Assembly (NCBI GenBank): GCA_902783915.1
Contig: CACZSX010000033.1
Location: 1 to 15,092 of the forward strand
Length of the DNA stretch: 15,092 bases
Direction: 5' to 3'
Origin: an uncultured Erysipelotrichaceae bacterium
Lineage (GTDB): Bacteria; Bacillota_I; Bacilli_A; RF39; UBA660
Shown here: one piece after another, positions 7,701 to 13,280 of the stretch
How positions within the stretch are numbered: position 1 is the first letter of the stretch
Layout: every line of letters starts with the position of its first letter
Program-made: the position numbers and the translations under genes
The notes under the pieces: model-generated
What the model saw: only the letters and a program-made list of their open reading frames with translations
What the model was told of the DNA's origin: nothing
The model's database searches: none

Positions 7701-9424
7701 ATGAAAAAGACTCAAATCAAACTTCTAAAGAAGAACAATTATCAAGTGTAATTAATTATTTGATTGATGTTGCAAAAGAAGAAAAAATAGAAGTAAAACA
7801 ACTATGGTTAGACAAAATACCGGAACTTATATATGTTGATGAATTAGCTAAAAAATATAATTATGTTGTAGAACATGGAGTTATAAATCCAATAATTGGA
7901 GAATATGATGATCCTGCAAACCAAAGACAAGATTTATTAACGCTTAATTTATCTAAAGGTGGAAATACTATAGTGTATGGAGCAGCAGGTAGTGGTAAGA
8001 ATACATTTATTAGTAGTTTAGTATATTCTACTATTACTAATCATAGTGCAGAAGAAGTAAACTTTTATATTATGGATTTTGGATCAGAAATATTTAGAAC
8101 ATATAAAAAGGCTCCACAAGTTGGTGATGTGTTATTAGTAAATGATACAGAAAAAGTTAATAATTTATTTAAAATGTTATTTAATAAATTAAGTGAAAGA
8201 AAGAAAATATTAGCAGATTATAATGGTGATTTTAACTATTATAATAAGAAATCTGATAAAAAGATGCCATTAATTGTAGTAGTAATTAATAACTATGAAG
8301 CATTCTTTGAAAACTATGATATGCATGAAGATCATATGCTACAACTTACAAGAGAAGCATCTATGTATGGAATAGTATTTGTGCTTTCTGTAAGTACTAC
8401 AAATAGTATAAGGTATAGACTAAGACAAAACTTTAAACAAGAATTTGTACTACAATTAAATGATGAAACAGATTATAGTTCTATATTAGGCAATATACAC
8501 AAGATGTATCCTTCTAAAATGTATGGTAGAGGTTTAGTTAAATTAGATGAAGTATATGAATTTCAAACTTCTCATCCGTATAATCCAGAGCGTTTGTCAG
8601 AGTATATTTCAGAAGTATGTGAAAAATTAAAATCTGAATCGGATGTATTTGCTGAACAAGTAGCAGTACTTCCAGAAATAGTAACAGCAGATGATATAAA
8701 TGCTAAATTGAAAGGAATTGATTCAATACCAATAGGTATAAATAAAAACAATTTAGCTGTATCTACTTGGGATTTTAATAACAATATTGGTACAATAATA
8801 AGTGCGTTAGAATTTGATAATATGAATTTCTTTATAAAGCCATTTATAGAACAATTTAAAGAAATAAAAAATTCTACAGTATTAGTATTCGATGCTGTAA
8901 ATTTAATTACAGATTTGGAAAAGTCTAATAATATATATTGTTATAAAAATGATTTTAATAGAGTAATTGAATCACTAGAAGAAACAGCAGAAAAACAAAA
9001 GCAAGTATATATAAATAATAATTATAATAAAGAAATATTTAATGGTATTAAGCCTGTTGTATGTATTATAATTGGAATTGATTCATTATTGTTAAAATTA
9101 AGCCCAGAAGCAAAAAATAAATATAATACACTTGTTGAGACTGCAAATATGATTCAGACAATAAAATTTATTTTCTTTGATACTATTGATATATTTAAGA
9201 AAATGGAGTATGATAATTGGTATAAGGCTATAGTGAAAAATAATCAAGGTATATGGATAGGAAATGGTATATCAGAGCAATATACTTTGAAAATATCTAA
9301 GATAACCAGGGAATTACAATTAGACTTAGAAAATGGTTTTGGTTATGTAGTTAAAAGAGGAGTGCCTATTTTAACAAAATTCTTAACTACTGATGAAGGT
9401 TATAAAGGTGAAGAATATGAATAA
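4799..9424 (+). CDS. essC: Type VII secretion motor ATPase EssC (FtsK/SpoIIIE family)
   Basis: 1541 aa, slightly longer than S. aureus EssC (about 1480). Residues 1-90 form a divergent first FHA-like region. A second FHA domain spans about 100-180 (IGS at 111-113, EEHA at 128-131, VNSKK at 153-157, DNGD at 164-167). Two membrane segments lie at about 258-285 and 293-316. Three ATPase modules follow. D1 has Walker A GMTGSGKS (714-721, Lys720) and Walker B IICDEF (Asp836-Glu837). D2 has GAAGSGKN (1061-1068) with a degenerate Walker B (VVVINNYE, 1160-1167). D3 (about 1290-1541) lacks a recognisable P-loop. Family role: a membrane-anchored hexamer that energises export of WXG100 substrates, with the last module binding substrate. 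The start is fixed by AGGTGGTGG (4787-4795). The 3' end overlaps the next gene by 8 bases. Base composition matches the neighbours, so recent transfer is not evident. Confidence 0.95.
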   Translation: MKVSVIKNDSIINFVLPPQVHGNYWITDKAKDGKDRNFINVVENNGNWQMLSNYEVTIFDNGEEKESVDLELRKFYLLKVNREEDALVYCSDVYSSKTAQLTVKTNAEMIIGSKDTCQIQYMNPYVEEEHARLIYKDNVWHISALSNTKNVYVNSKKVINKKLDNGDVIFIMGLKIIVIKNNIIVDNIDRIKVDSNLFTQSKYPNQNVKEFEETDEEITMYKDSDYFFKAPRFRNNPDKIVMQIDSPPAKQEEDKTPLLFSIGPMLTMGMTSAVSAFTAINSVVTNHRPIKEALPSIIMAVAMLCTMLLWPLLNKVYRKKQYKAQEKTRVNKYTEYIEQKRNYIKNVMQVQTNALIESFPDSDEIKKTILFRKTNLWEREKDQDDFLRVRVGTGTEPVNIDIRYPEDHFSLNVDDLKQVTNKLVSDSKDLENVPITVSFVDKYISALVGESPVIEKVSYGIILQLMAYFSYDDLKLVFFTNEEKAHFWEFAKVLPHCFNDDKSVRYFAETVDDMKQVSSALEAEFQARAFNEKDSSHKDANYKSYKPYYFIITDDFKNARDIEIVKNVLDQKTNYGFTLLILNDKLTNLPNECMNFISIGHNNRGVIFEDELVTNKQKKFIADYDETLDLTECAIKLANIPIDTVKDEVSFPKSISFLEMYNVGKVEQLNSFNRWQINQPINSLQAPLGIDKQGNIFKLDLHEKFHGPHGLIAGMTGSGKSELIITYILSLAVNYHPYEVSFIIIDYKGGGVALAFENKETGRKLPHIAGTITNLDTAEMNRALTSIESELRRRQKAFNKARDLSNESTIDIYKYQKLYRSGVVTEPISHLFIICDEFAELKTQQPEFMDQLISTARIGRSLGVHLILATQKPSGVVNDQIWSNSRFRICLKVQEKEDSMDMIKSPEAAMLKNVGRFYLQVGYNEFFAQGLAAWSGAPYIPTDKPKKKVDNSINFIDNIGYAYKNVDDEKDSNQTSKEEQLSSVINYLIDVAKEEKIEVKQLWLDKIPELIYVDELAKKYNYVVEHGVINPIIGEYDDPANQRQDLLTLNLSKGGNTIVYGAAGSGKNTFISSLVYSTITNHSAEEVNFYIMDFGSEIFRTYKKAPQVGDVLLVNDTEKVNNLFKMLFNKLSERKKILADYNGDFNYYNKKSDKKMPLIVVVINNYEAFFENYDMHEDHMLQLTREASMYGIVFVLSVSTTNSIRYRLRQNFKQEFVLQLNDETDYSSILGNIHKMYPSKMYGRGLVKLDEVYEFQTSHPYNPERLSEYISEVCEKLKSESDVFAEQVAVLPEIVTADDINAKLKGIDSIPIGINKNNLAVSTWDFNNNIGTIISALEFDNMNFFIKPFIEQFKEIKNSTVLVFDAVNLITDLEKSNNIYCYKNDFNRVIESLEETAEKQKQVYINNNYNKEIFNGIKPVVCIIIGIDSLLLKLSPEAKNKYNTLVETANMIQTIKFIFFDTIDIFKKMEYDNWYKAIVKNNQGIWIGNGISEQYTLKISKITRELQLDLENGFGYVVKRGVPILTKFLTTDEGYKGEEYE

Positions 9425-9671
9425 CAAGATATTAGTAGAAGTAATAGTTCCATTACTAGAAGAAAGATATGAAATGTTTATTCCAATTAATAAAAGAATA
9501 AGTGTAATAATAAAATTAATAGAAAAAGCCTTAAAAGAAATGACTAATGGTTATTATCCGAATAAGGAAAATTCGGTAATAATAGATGCAGAAACGGGAA
9601 ATGTATTTGATATTAATATTACCGTAAAAGAATCAAAGATGATTAATGGTTCTAAAATAATATTAATTTAA
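9417..9671 (+). CDS. esaB: YukD/EsaB-like ubiquitin-fold T7SS accessory protein
   Basis: 84 aa, matching the usual length (about 80) of YukD/EsaB. The pattern is a beta-grasp fold: strand ILVEVIVPL (residues 4-12), strand YEMFIPINKRI (16-26), helix SVIIKLIEKALKEM (27-40), and a final NGSKIILI (77-84), which matches the typical NG-x-(R/K)-(L/I) ending. Known role of the family: a small cytoplasmic ubiquitin-like component needed for Firmicutes T7SS activity. A longer in-frame start exists at 9393, but the ATG at 9417 is chosen because AAAGGTG (9404-9410) stands 6 nt before it and the fold begins right there. It overlaps the end of essC by 8 bases, implying translational coupling. Assignment rests on fold pattern plus position, since sequence identity in this family is low. 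Confidence 0.82.
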   Translation: MNNKILVEVIVPLLEERYEMFIPINKRISVIIKLIEKALKEMTNGYYPNKENSVIIDAETGNVFDINITVKESKMINGSKIILI

Positions 9672-9689
9672 GAAAGGTGGTGAGGGTGA

Positions 9690-10001
9690 ATGAGTTTTAA
9701 TATTAGTAATGATGGATTTGAAGGAAATGCAGAAGGATTAATGCAAAAAGGAAACAAAATACATACTCTATATAATGATTATATGGCTCAAAAGAGATTG
9801 GTAAATACTATCAAAGAAAGAGTCTCTAAGGCATGGAGTGGTGCTGATAGTACAGGATGTGTTACAGCAATGGATAGTTATGACAAAGATTTTGAGGACA
9901 TGGGTGCTGTAATGGATAAAGTTGGTGAGGTTTTGTATAACCATGGACAAAGATTAGCTGATTCTATGGAACGTACATTAAGAGCATCTTCAAAATTATA
10001 A
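9690..10001 (+). CDS. WXG100-family protein (Esx-like T7SS substrate)
   Basis: 103 aa, no signal peptide, predicted helix-turn-helix hairpin. The WXG motif is explicit: W49-S50-G51 in KAWSGADS, between an N-terminal helix (about 12-46) and a C-terminal helix (about 54-98). Such proteins form antiparallel four-helix dimers that are exported by EssC-driven T7SS. No C-terminal YxxxD/E export signal is seen; the tail is MERTLRASSKL. The gene starts 18 bases after esaB behind AAAGGTGGTGAGGG (9673-9686). It is followed 25 bases later by the second small helical protein, so the two are probably made and act as a pair. Confidence 0.88.
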   Translation: MSFNISNDGFEGNAEGLMQKGNKIHTLYNDYMAQKRLVNTIKERVSKAWSGADSTGCVTAMDSYDKDFEDMGAVMDKVGEVLYNHGQRLADSMERTLRASSKL

Positions 10002-10026
10002 AATAAAATATATAGGAGGTATAATT

Positions 10027-10311
10027 ATGGCAGTTCAAGGAATGTCTTATAGTGAACTAAGAGCATGTGCTGCTGATTTTGGAAAAGCAGCTGCTGAAAT
10101 GGATAGATTATTTAATAATTTAAAAGTTGAAATGAATTCATTGGGTGATGTATTAAAGAGTAAGGGCGCTGATAGATTATATGATGCATATAAGGAATTA
10201 GAAAGAAAATTACCTGGTTATCCAGATAAAGTAAGAGAATTTGAAGCATTTATAAATACAGCAGTTGACCAATATGAAGCAAATGATGCTGCATTGCAAA
10301 GTGAGATTTAG
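10027..10311 (+). CDS. WXG100-like small helical protein lacking the WXG tripeptide, with YxxxD signal
   Basis: 94 aa, the right length for the family, predicted helical hairpin (helix about 7-40, turn around 41-48, helix about 49-90). The turn reads DVLKSKGADRLYDAY, similar to a W-x-S/G turn but with Leu where Trp would be. The C-terminus carries YEANDAAL, giving Tyr83-x3-Asp87, the general YxxxD/E export signal described for mycobacterial T7SS substrates. As the distal gene of the essC-esaB-WXG operon it is most likely the partner of the protein at 9690-10001, which has the complementary features. The start is preceded by AGGAGG (10014-10019), the strongest ribosome site in the cassette, suggesting high expression. 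A strong terminator follows the stop directly. Confidence 0.82.
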   Translation: MAVQGMSYSELRACAADFGKAAAEMDRLFNNLKVEMNSLGDVLKSKGADRLYDAYKELERKLPGYPDKVREFEAFINTAVDQYEANDAALQSEI

Positions 10312-10312
10312 G

Positions 10313-10343
10313 AAAACAAATAAGGTAACTTATTTGTTTTTTT
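10313..10343 (+). terminator. Strong intrinsic terminator closing the T7SS operon
   Basis: Perfect 12-bp stem AAAACAAATAAG (10313-10324) / CTTATTTGTTTT (10329-10340) with GTAA loop, then T's to 10343. It is the longest hairpin in the window and lies 1 nt after the TAG. Confidence 0.9.
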
Positions 10344-10355
10344 GTACTTAAATGT

Positions 10356-10384
10356 TTGACTTATCATATAATTTATGGTATTAT
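10356..10384 (+). promoter_or_regulatory. Sigma-A-type promoter of rplU-prp-rpmA
   Basis: -35 TTGACT (10356-10361), 17-nt spacer, -10 TATTAT (10379-10384). The predicted transcription start is near 10391, giving an unusually long leader of about 90 nt for this genome. It is the best-matching promoter in the window, as expected for ribosomal-protein genes. Confidence 0.8.
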
Positions 10385-10390
10385 TTAGTA

Positions 10391-10478
10391 GTTTGAAAGA
10401 CCTCGGTCTTCAACCACACTGATAAGGTTTTAAACGTAATGTGCCTTAAAGGGTGAGTCTAAGTTTATAAAGGAGGTA
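10391..10478 (+). promoter_or_regulatory. Structured 5' leader of rplU (L21 ribosomal-protein leader type)
   Basis: Between promoter and rplU lies a non-coding segment with more G+C than its surroundings. A hairpin pairs 10393-10402 with 10405-10413 (TTGA[A]AGACC / GGTCTTCAA, one bulged A). Downstream, TAAGG (10423-10427) can pair with CCTTA (10444-10448), and CACA (10415-10418) with TGTG (10440-10443). The latter two cross, so they form a pseudoknot or alternate. The loop of the first hairpin contains ACCTC, complementary to GAGGT of the ribosome site AGGAGGT (10471-10477). A conserved L21 leader is known upstream of rplU in Bacilli and is thought to mediate autogenous control; assignment to that family is by position and by this structure, not by a covariance search. 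Confidence 0.75.
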
Positions 10479-10482
10479 AATT

Positions 10483-10785
10483 ATGAAAGCAATAATTGAA
10501 ACTGGAGGAAAACAATATTATGTTGAACCAGATAAAGAAGTATATGTTGAAAAACTAGATGCTGAAGCTGGTAAAGAAGTTGTTTTTGATAAAGTTTTAA
10601 TGGTTAATGGAGTTGCTGGTAAACCTTATTTATCTAATGTAGTTGTAAAAGGTGAAGTTGTTAAACAAGGTAAACAAAAGAAGGTAGTTGTATTTAAGTA
10701 TAGACAAAAGAATAACTATCATAAAAAGCAAGGACATAGACAACCATATACAAAAGTTAGAATAACTAGTATTGAAGAAAGATAA
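10483..10785 (+). CDS. rplU: 50S ribosomal protein L21
   Basis: 100 aa, full length. It starts MKAIIETGGKQYYVEPDKEVYVEKL, the classic L21 N-terminus. It contains the conserved basic segment KQGKQKKVVVFKYRQKNNYHKKQGHRQPYTKVRI (62-95), which binds 23S rRNA in the large subunit. AGGAGGT (10471-10477) precedes the ATG by 5 nt. First gene of the rplU-prp-rpmA operon, an arrangement conserved across Firmicutes. It probably regulates its own operon through the leader upstream. Confidence 0.97.
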   Translation: MKAIIETGGKQYYVEPDKEVYVEKLDAEAGKEVVFDKVLMVNGVAGKPYLSNVVVKGEVVKQGKQKKVVVFKYRQKNNYHKKQGHRQPYTKVRITSIEER

Positions 10786-10786
10786 T

Positions 10787-11077
10787 ATGATAAAAGTATT
10801 AATTAAAAAAGATGAGATTAGTATATCTGGACATGCCCTATATGATGAGTATGGTAAAGATATAGTGTGTGCAGCAGTAAGTTCTACTGTAATAACTACT
10901 ATTAATGGCATTTTATCAATTGATAAAGATGCTATTAAAGTTAATGAAAAAGGTAGTGTTAGAATAGAAATACTAAAGCATACAGATGTAGTTGATAAAT
11001 TACTTAATAATATGATTAATTTATTAACTGAATTACAAAAAGATTATAAAGATAATATAGATATTAGGAGGTGCTAA
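10787..11077 (+). CDS. prp: Ribosomal-processing cysteine protease Prp
   Basis: 96 aa, the usual family length. Prp (YsxB) removes the N-terminal extension of ribosomal protein L27, a step needed for a working peptidyl-transferase centre in Firmicutes. The catalytic pair is visible: His16 in SGHALY and Cys28 in DIVCAAVSS. The gene begins one base after the rplU stop and ends one base before rpmA, so all three are co-transcribed. A TTG start at 10772 is possible, but the ATG at 10787 fits the family start (MIKV...). Its own ribosome site is weak (GAAGAAAG), which suggests coupling to rplU translation. The matching substrate feature is present in the adjacent L27. Confidence 0.95.
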   Translation: MIKVLIKKDEISISGHALYDEYGKDIVCAAVSSTVITTINGILSIDKDAIKVNEKGSVRIEILKHTDVVDKLLNNMINLLTELQKDYKDNIDIRRC

Positions 11078-11078
11078 C

Positions 11079-11360
11079 ATGATGAAGTTTAACATTCAAT
11101 TATTTGCACATAAAAAAGGACAAGGTTCTACAACTAATGGTAGAGATTCTGAATCAAAGCGTTTAGGTGCTAAAGCTTCTGATGGTGAATTTGTTACTGG
11201 TGGTTCAATTATATATCGTCAAAGAGGTACTAAAGTATTCCCAGGTACAAATGTAGGTAAAGGTGTTGATGACACTTTATATGCTAAGATAGATGGATAT
11301 GTAAAGTTTGAACGTAAAGGAAGAACTAAAACTCAAGTAAGTGTGTATGAAACTAGATAA
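11079..11360 (+). CDS. rpmA: 50S ribosomal protein L27 with Prp-cleavable N-terminal extension
   Basis: 93 aa. The core KKGQGSTTNGRDSESKRLGAK is typical of L27, whose N-terminus reaches the peptidyl-transferase centre. It is preceded by the Firmicutes-specific leader MMKFNIQLF, ending in the QLF/A cleavage site of Prp, so mature L27 should start AHKKG. Two consecutive ATG codons (11079 and 11082) are possible starts; AGGAGGT at 11066-11072 lies inside the end of prp, 6 or 9 nt before them. The operon ends with a terminator whose loop contains the stop codon. Confidence 0.96.
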   Translation: MMKFNIQLFAHKKGQGSTTNGRDSESKRLGAKASDGEFVTGGSIIYRQRGTKVFPGTNVGKGVDDTLYAKIDGYVKFERKGRTKTQVSVYETR

Positions 11361-11373
11361 ATCTAGTTTTTTT
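11350..11373 (+). terminator. Intrinsic terminator of rplU-prp-rpmA
   Basis: Perfect 8-bp stem AAACTAGA (11350-11357) / TCTAGTTT (11362-11369), loop TAAA, then T's to 11373. The rpmA stop codon TAA (11358-11360) forms the loop. Confidence 0.82.
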
Positions 11374-11386
11374 CTTAATTTTAAAG

Positions 11387-11392
11387 TATAAT
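11387..11392 (+). promoter_or_regulatory. Candidate -10 box for the CYTH-like/obg operon
   Basis: TATAAT lies 16 nt before the ATG at 11409, just ahead of the GGGTGA ribosome site (11399-11404). The -35 position falls in the rpmA terminator and has no good match. Confidence 0.35.
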
Positions 11393-11408
11393 TTATTTGG
11401 GTGAAGTT

Positions 11409-11981
11409 ATGAAAAATTTAGAAATAACTGTAAAAGTAAATTGGAGTTTTGAAAAGTTAAATGAATATTTGCTAAGAAATGATTTTAAAATAGTTGATGA
11501 ATATGATCTGTATGATAAATATATGATAAATAAAGATTTAGATATAACTAATATGAAGGATCTAGATATATTAGATAAGTGTATATTAGCAAGAAAAATT
11601 GGGAATTCTAAAGAATGTTTAACATATAAAGAAAAAAAATATGATAAAGATGAAAATATAATAAGTCAATCTAAAGTAGATTGTACAGTAAAAGATTTAG
11701 ATACAGCAATAAAATTTATGGAATCTATTGGATATAAGATATTATTTGAAATATATGATAAACTTATTGTTTATTCAAATGATAATATTGAAATATGTGT
11801 TCAGAATGTTAATGATAAATATTTAATGATAGAGATGGAAGATGTTGGTGACAGAACTAAAAATCATCATTATGATAATATAGAAGATATGATAAGAGAT
11901 TTTGATAAAATTGGAATTAATTATGATAAGAGTAATTATTTTGTTAAAAAAGCTCAAATAATATTAAATGAGGTGAGATAA
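11409..11981 (+). CDS. CYTH-domain-like protein (divergent triphosphate tunnel family)
   Basis: 190 aa. The pattern suggests the CYTH/triphosphate-tunnel fold (class IV adenylate cyclase, thiamine triphosphatase). It has a starting LEITVKV strand (4-10) where the family has ExExK, a Y-D-x-Y-D-K-Y segment (32-38), ARKIGNS...LTYKEKKYD (61-79), and late strands NIEICVQNV (127-134) and YLMIEMED (138-145). The second Glu of ExExK is Thr7, and few basic residues line the expected tunnel strands, so catalytic activity is uncertain. A TTG start at 11397 is possible; ATG 11409 is preferred because GGGTGA precedes it. The stop overlaps the obg start as TAATG, implying coupled translation. In B. subtilis this slot between rpmA and obg holds spo0B, to which this protein shows no visible similarity. 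Confidence 0.7.
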   Translation: MKNLEITVKVNWSFEKLNEYLLRNDFKIVDEYDLYDKYMINKDLDITNMKDLDILDKCILARKIGNSKECLTYKEKKYDKDENIISQSKVDCTVKDLDTAIKFMESIGYKILFEIYDKLIVYSNDNIEICVQNVNDKYLMIEMEDVGDRTKNHHYDNIEDMIRDFDKIGINYDKSNYFVKKAQIILNEVR

Positions 11982-13252
11982 TGTTTGTAGATGAAGTAAA
12001 ATTAAAAGTAATTGCAGGAGCTGGTGGCGATGGATGTACTGCTTTTAGAAGGGAAAAATTCGTACCAAATGGGGGACCAGATGGTGGCAATGGAGGAAGA
12101 GGTAGTAACATAATATTCACTGTAGATAAAGGACTTCGTACATTACTAGATTTAAAGTATAAAAAAGAGATAAAAGGTAAAAGAGGAGAACACGGTTCTG
12201 GTAAAAACCAATATGGTAAAAATGCCGAAGATATAATAATAAAAGTGCCAGAAGGAACAACTGTTACTGATGTAGAAAGTGGTATGATTATTGCTGACTT
12301 AATTAGTGAAGAAGATACAGCAATAATTGCATATGGAGGAAGAGGAGGAAGAGGTAATAAAGCTTTTGCAACACCTACAAATCCAGCACCAGATATATCA
12401 GAACATGGTGAACCTGGTGAAGAAAGAAATATAAAAGTAGAATTAAAGATGCTTGCAGATGTAGGATTAGTAGGTTTACCAAGCGTAGGTAAGAGTACCA
12501 TATTATCACAAGTATCAAGAGCAAATCCTAAAATAGCAGCATATCATTTTACAACATTATCACCTAATTTAGGTGTAGTAAAAACTAAAGATAATAGAGT
12601 ATTTGTAATGGCAGATTTACCAGGTCTTATAGAAGGGGCATCTAAAGGTGAAGGACTAGGAGATAAATTCTTAAGGCATATAGAAAGAACAAGAGTTATA
12701 TGTCATGTAATAGATATGAGTGGGTCTGAAGGTAGAGATCCATATGAAGATTATTTGCTTATAAATAAAGAATTAGAAGAATTTTCGCCCAAATTATTAA
12801 ATAAGAAACAAGTAATAATTGCTAATAAGATGGATCTAGATTCATCTAAAGACAATTTAAAATTATTTAAAGAAAAAGTAAAATTACCAGTATTTGAAAT
12901 AAGTGCAATGATGAATATTGGTTTAGATGAAGTAATAAATCATCTTGCAGATATATTAGATGAAGTAGAATCTCAACCATTATATCACGATAGTCAAATA
13001 GAAAGTCACGTATTATATAAATTTAAAAAGGAAAAACCTTTTACTATTGTTAAAGAAAGTGATGCATGGGTAGTAAGGGGAGATGTAGTTGAAAAATTAT
13101 TTAAAATGACTAAGTTTAATTCAAATGATGCAACATTAAGATTTGCAAAGAAACTAAAAAATATGGGTATAGATGAAGAATTAAAGAAAATGGGAGCAAA
13201 TAGTGGAGATACAGTAAGAATTATGGATTATGAATTTACTTATATAGATTAA
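11981..13252 (+). CDS. obgE: Obg/CgtA GTPase, ribosome assembly and stress factor
   Basis: 423 aa with all three domains. The Gly-rich Obg fold spans 1-158 (NGGPDGGNGGRGSN and GGRGGRGNKAFAT). The G domain spans about 159-335, with P-loop GLPSVGKST at 165-173, the G2 region TTLSPNLG, DLPG at 212-215, NKMD at 282-285 and SAM at 308-310. A C-terminal OCT domain occupies about 345-423, as in B. subtilis Obg and absent from many other bacteria. Essential family that binds the 50S subunit and links GTP/ppGpp levels to ribosome maturation; in Bacillus it also affects stress and sporulation signalling. The ATG overlaps the previous stop (TAATG), with GAGGTGA (11970-11976) inside the upstream gene. 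No clear terminator follows. Confidence 0.97.
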   Translation: MFVDEVKLKVIAGAGGDGCTAFRREKFVPNGGPDGGNGGRGSNIIFTVDKGLRTLLDLKYKKEIKGKRGEHGSGKNQYGKNAEDIIIKVPEGTTVTDVESGMIIADLISEEDTAIIAYGGRGGRGNKAFATPTNPAPDISEHGEPGEERNIKVELKMLADVGLVGLPSVGKSTILSQVSRANPKIAAYHFTTLSPNLGVVKTKDNRVFVMADLPGLIEGASKGEGLGDKFLRHIERTRVICHVIDMSGSEGRDPYEDYLLINKELEEFSPKLLNKKQVIIANKMDLDSSKDNLKLFKEKVKLPVFEISAMMNIGLDEVINHLADILDEVESQPLYHDSQIESHVLYKFKKEKPFTIVKESDAWVVRGDVVEKLFKMTKFNSNDATLRFAKKLKNMGIDEELKKMGANSGDTVRIMDYEFTYID

Positions 13253-13277
13253 CATTTTTAAATATTATACATACAAT
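13249..13277 (+). promoter_or_regulatory. Candidate promoter for the GerE-like gene
   Basis: TTAACA (13249-13254) and TACAAT (13272-13277) with a 17-nt spacer. It overlaps the end of obg. The predicted start, near 13284, would lie downstream of the ATG at 13281, which bears on the choice of start codon for the next gene. Confidence 0.45.
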
Positions 13278-13280
13278 AAT

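Noticed and set aside
9393..9416. Upstream extension of the esaB-like gene to an earlier ATG
   Set aside because: It would overlap essC by 32 bases and lacks a ribosome site; the ATG at 9417 has AAAGGTG at good spacing and matches the family length.
9768..9950. Minus-strand open frame over the first WXG100 gene
   Set aside because: Shadow frame; the plus-strand WXG100 gene explains the region.
10630..10911. Minus-strand open frame spanning the rplU/prp junction
   Set aside because: Antisense to two well-identified genes, with no start signal.
11944..12501. Long open frame on the minus strand, 185 codons, Pro/Ser-rich
   Set aside because: It is the complement of the Gly-rich Obg domain; glycine codons read backwards give Pro/Ser. 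There is no ribosome site and the product is low-complexity.
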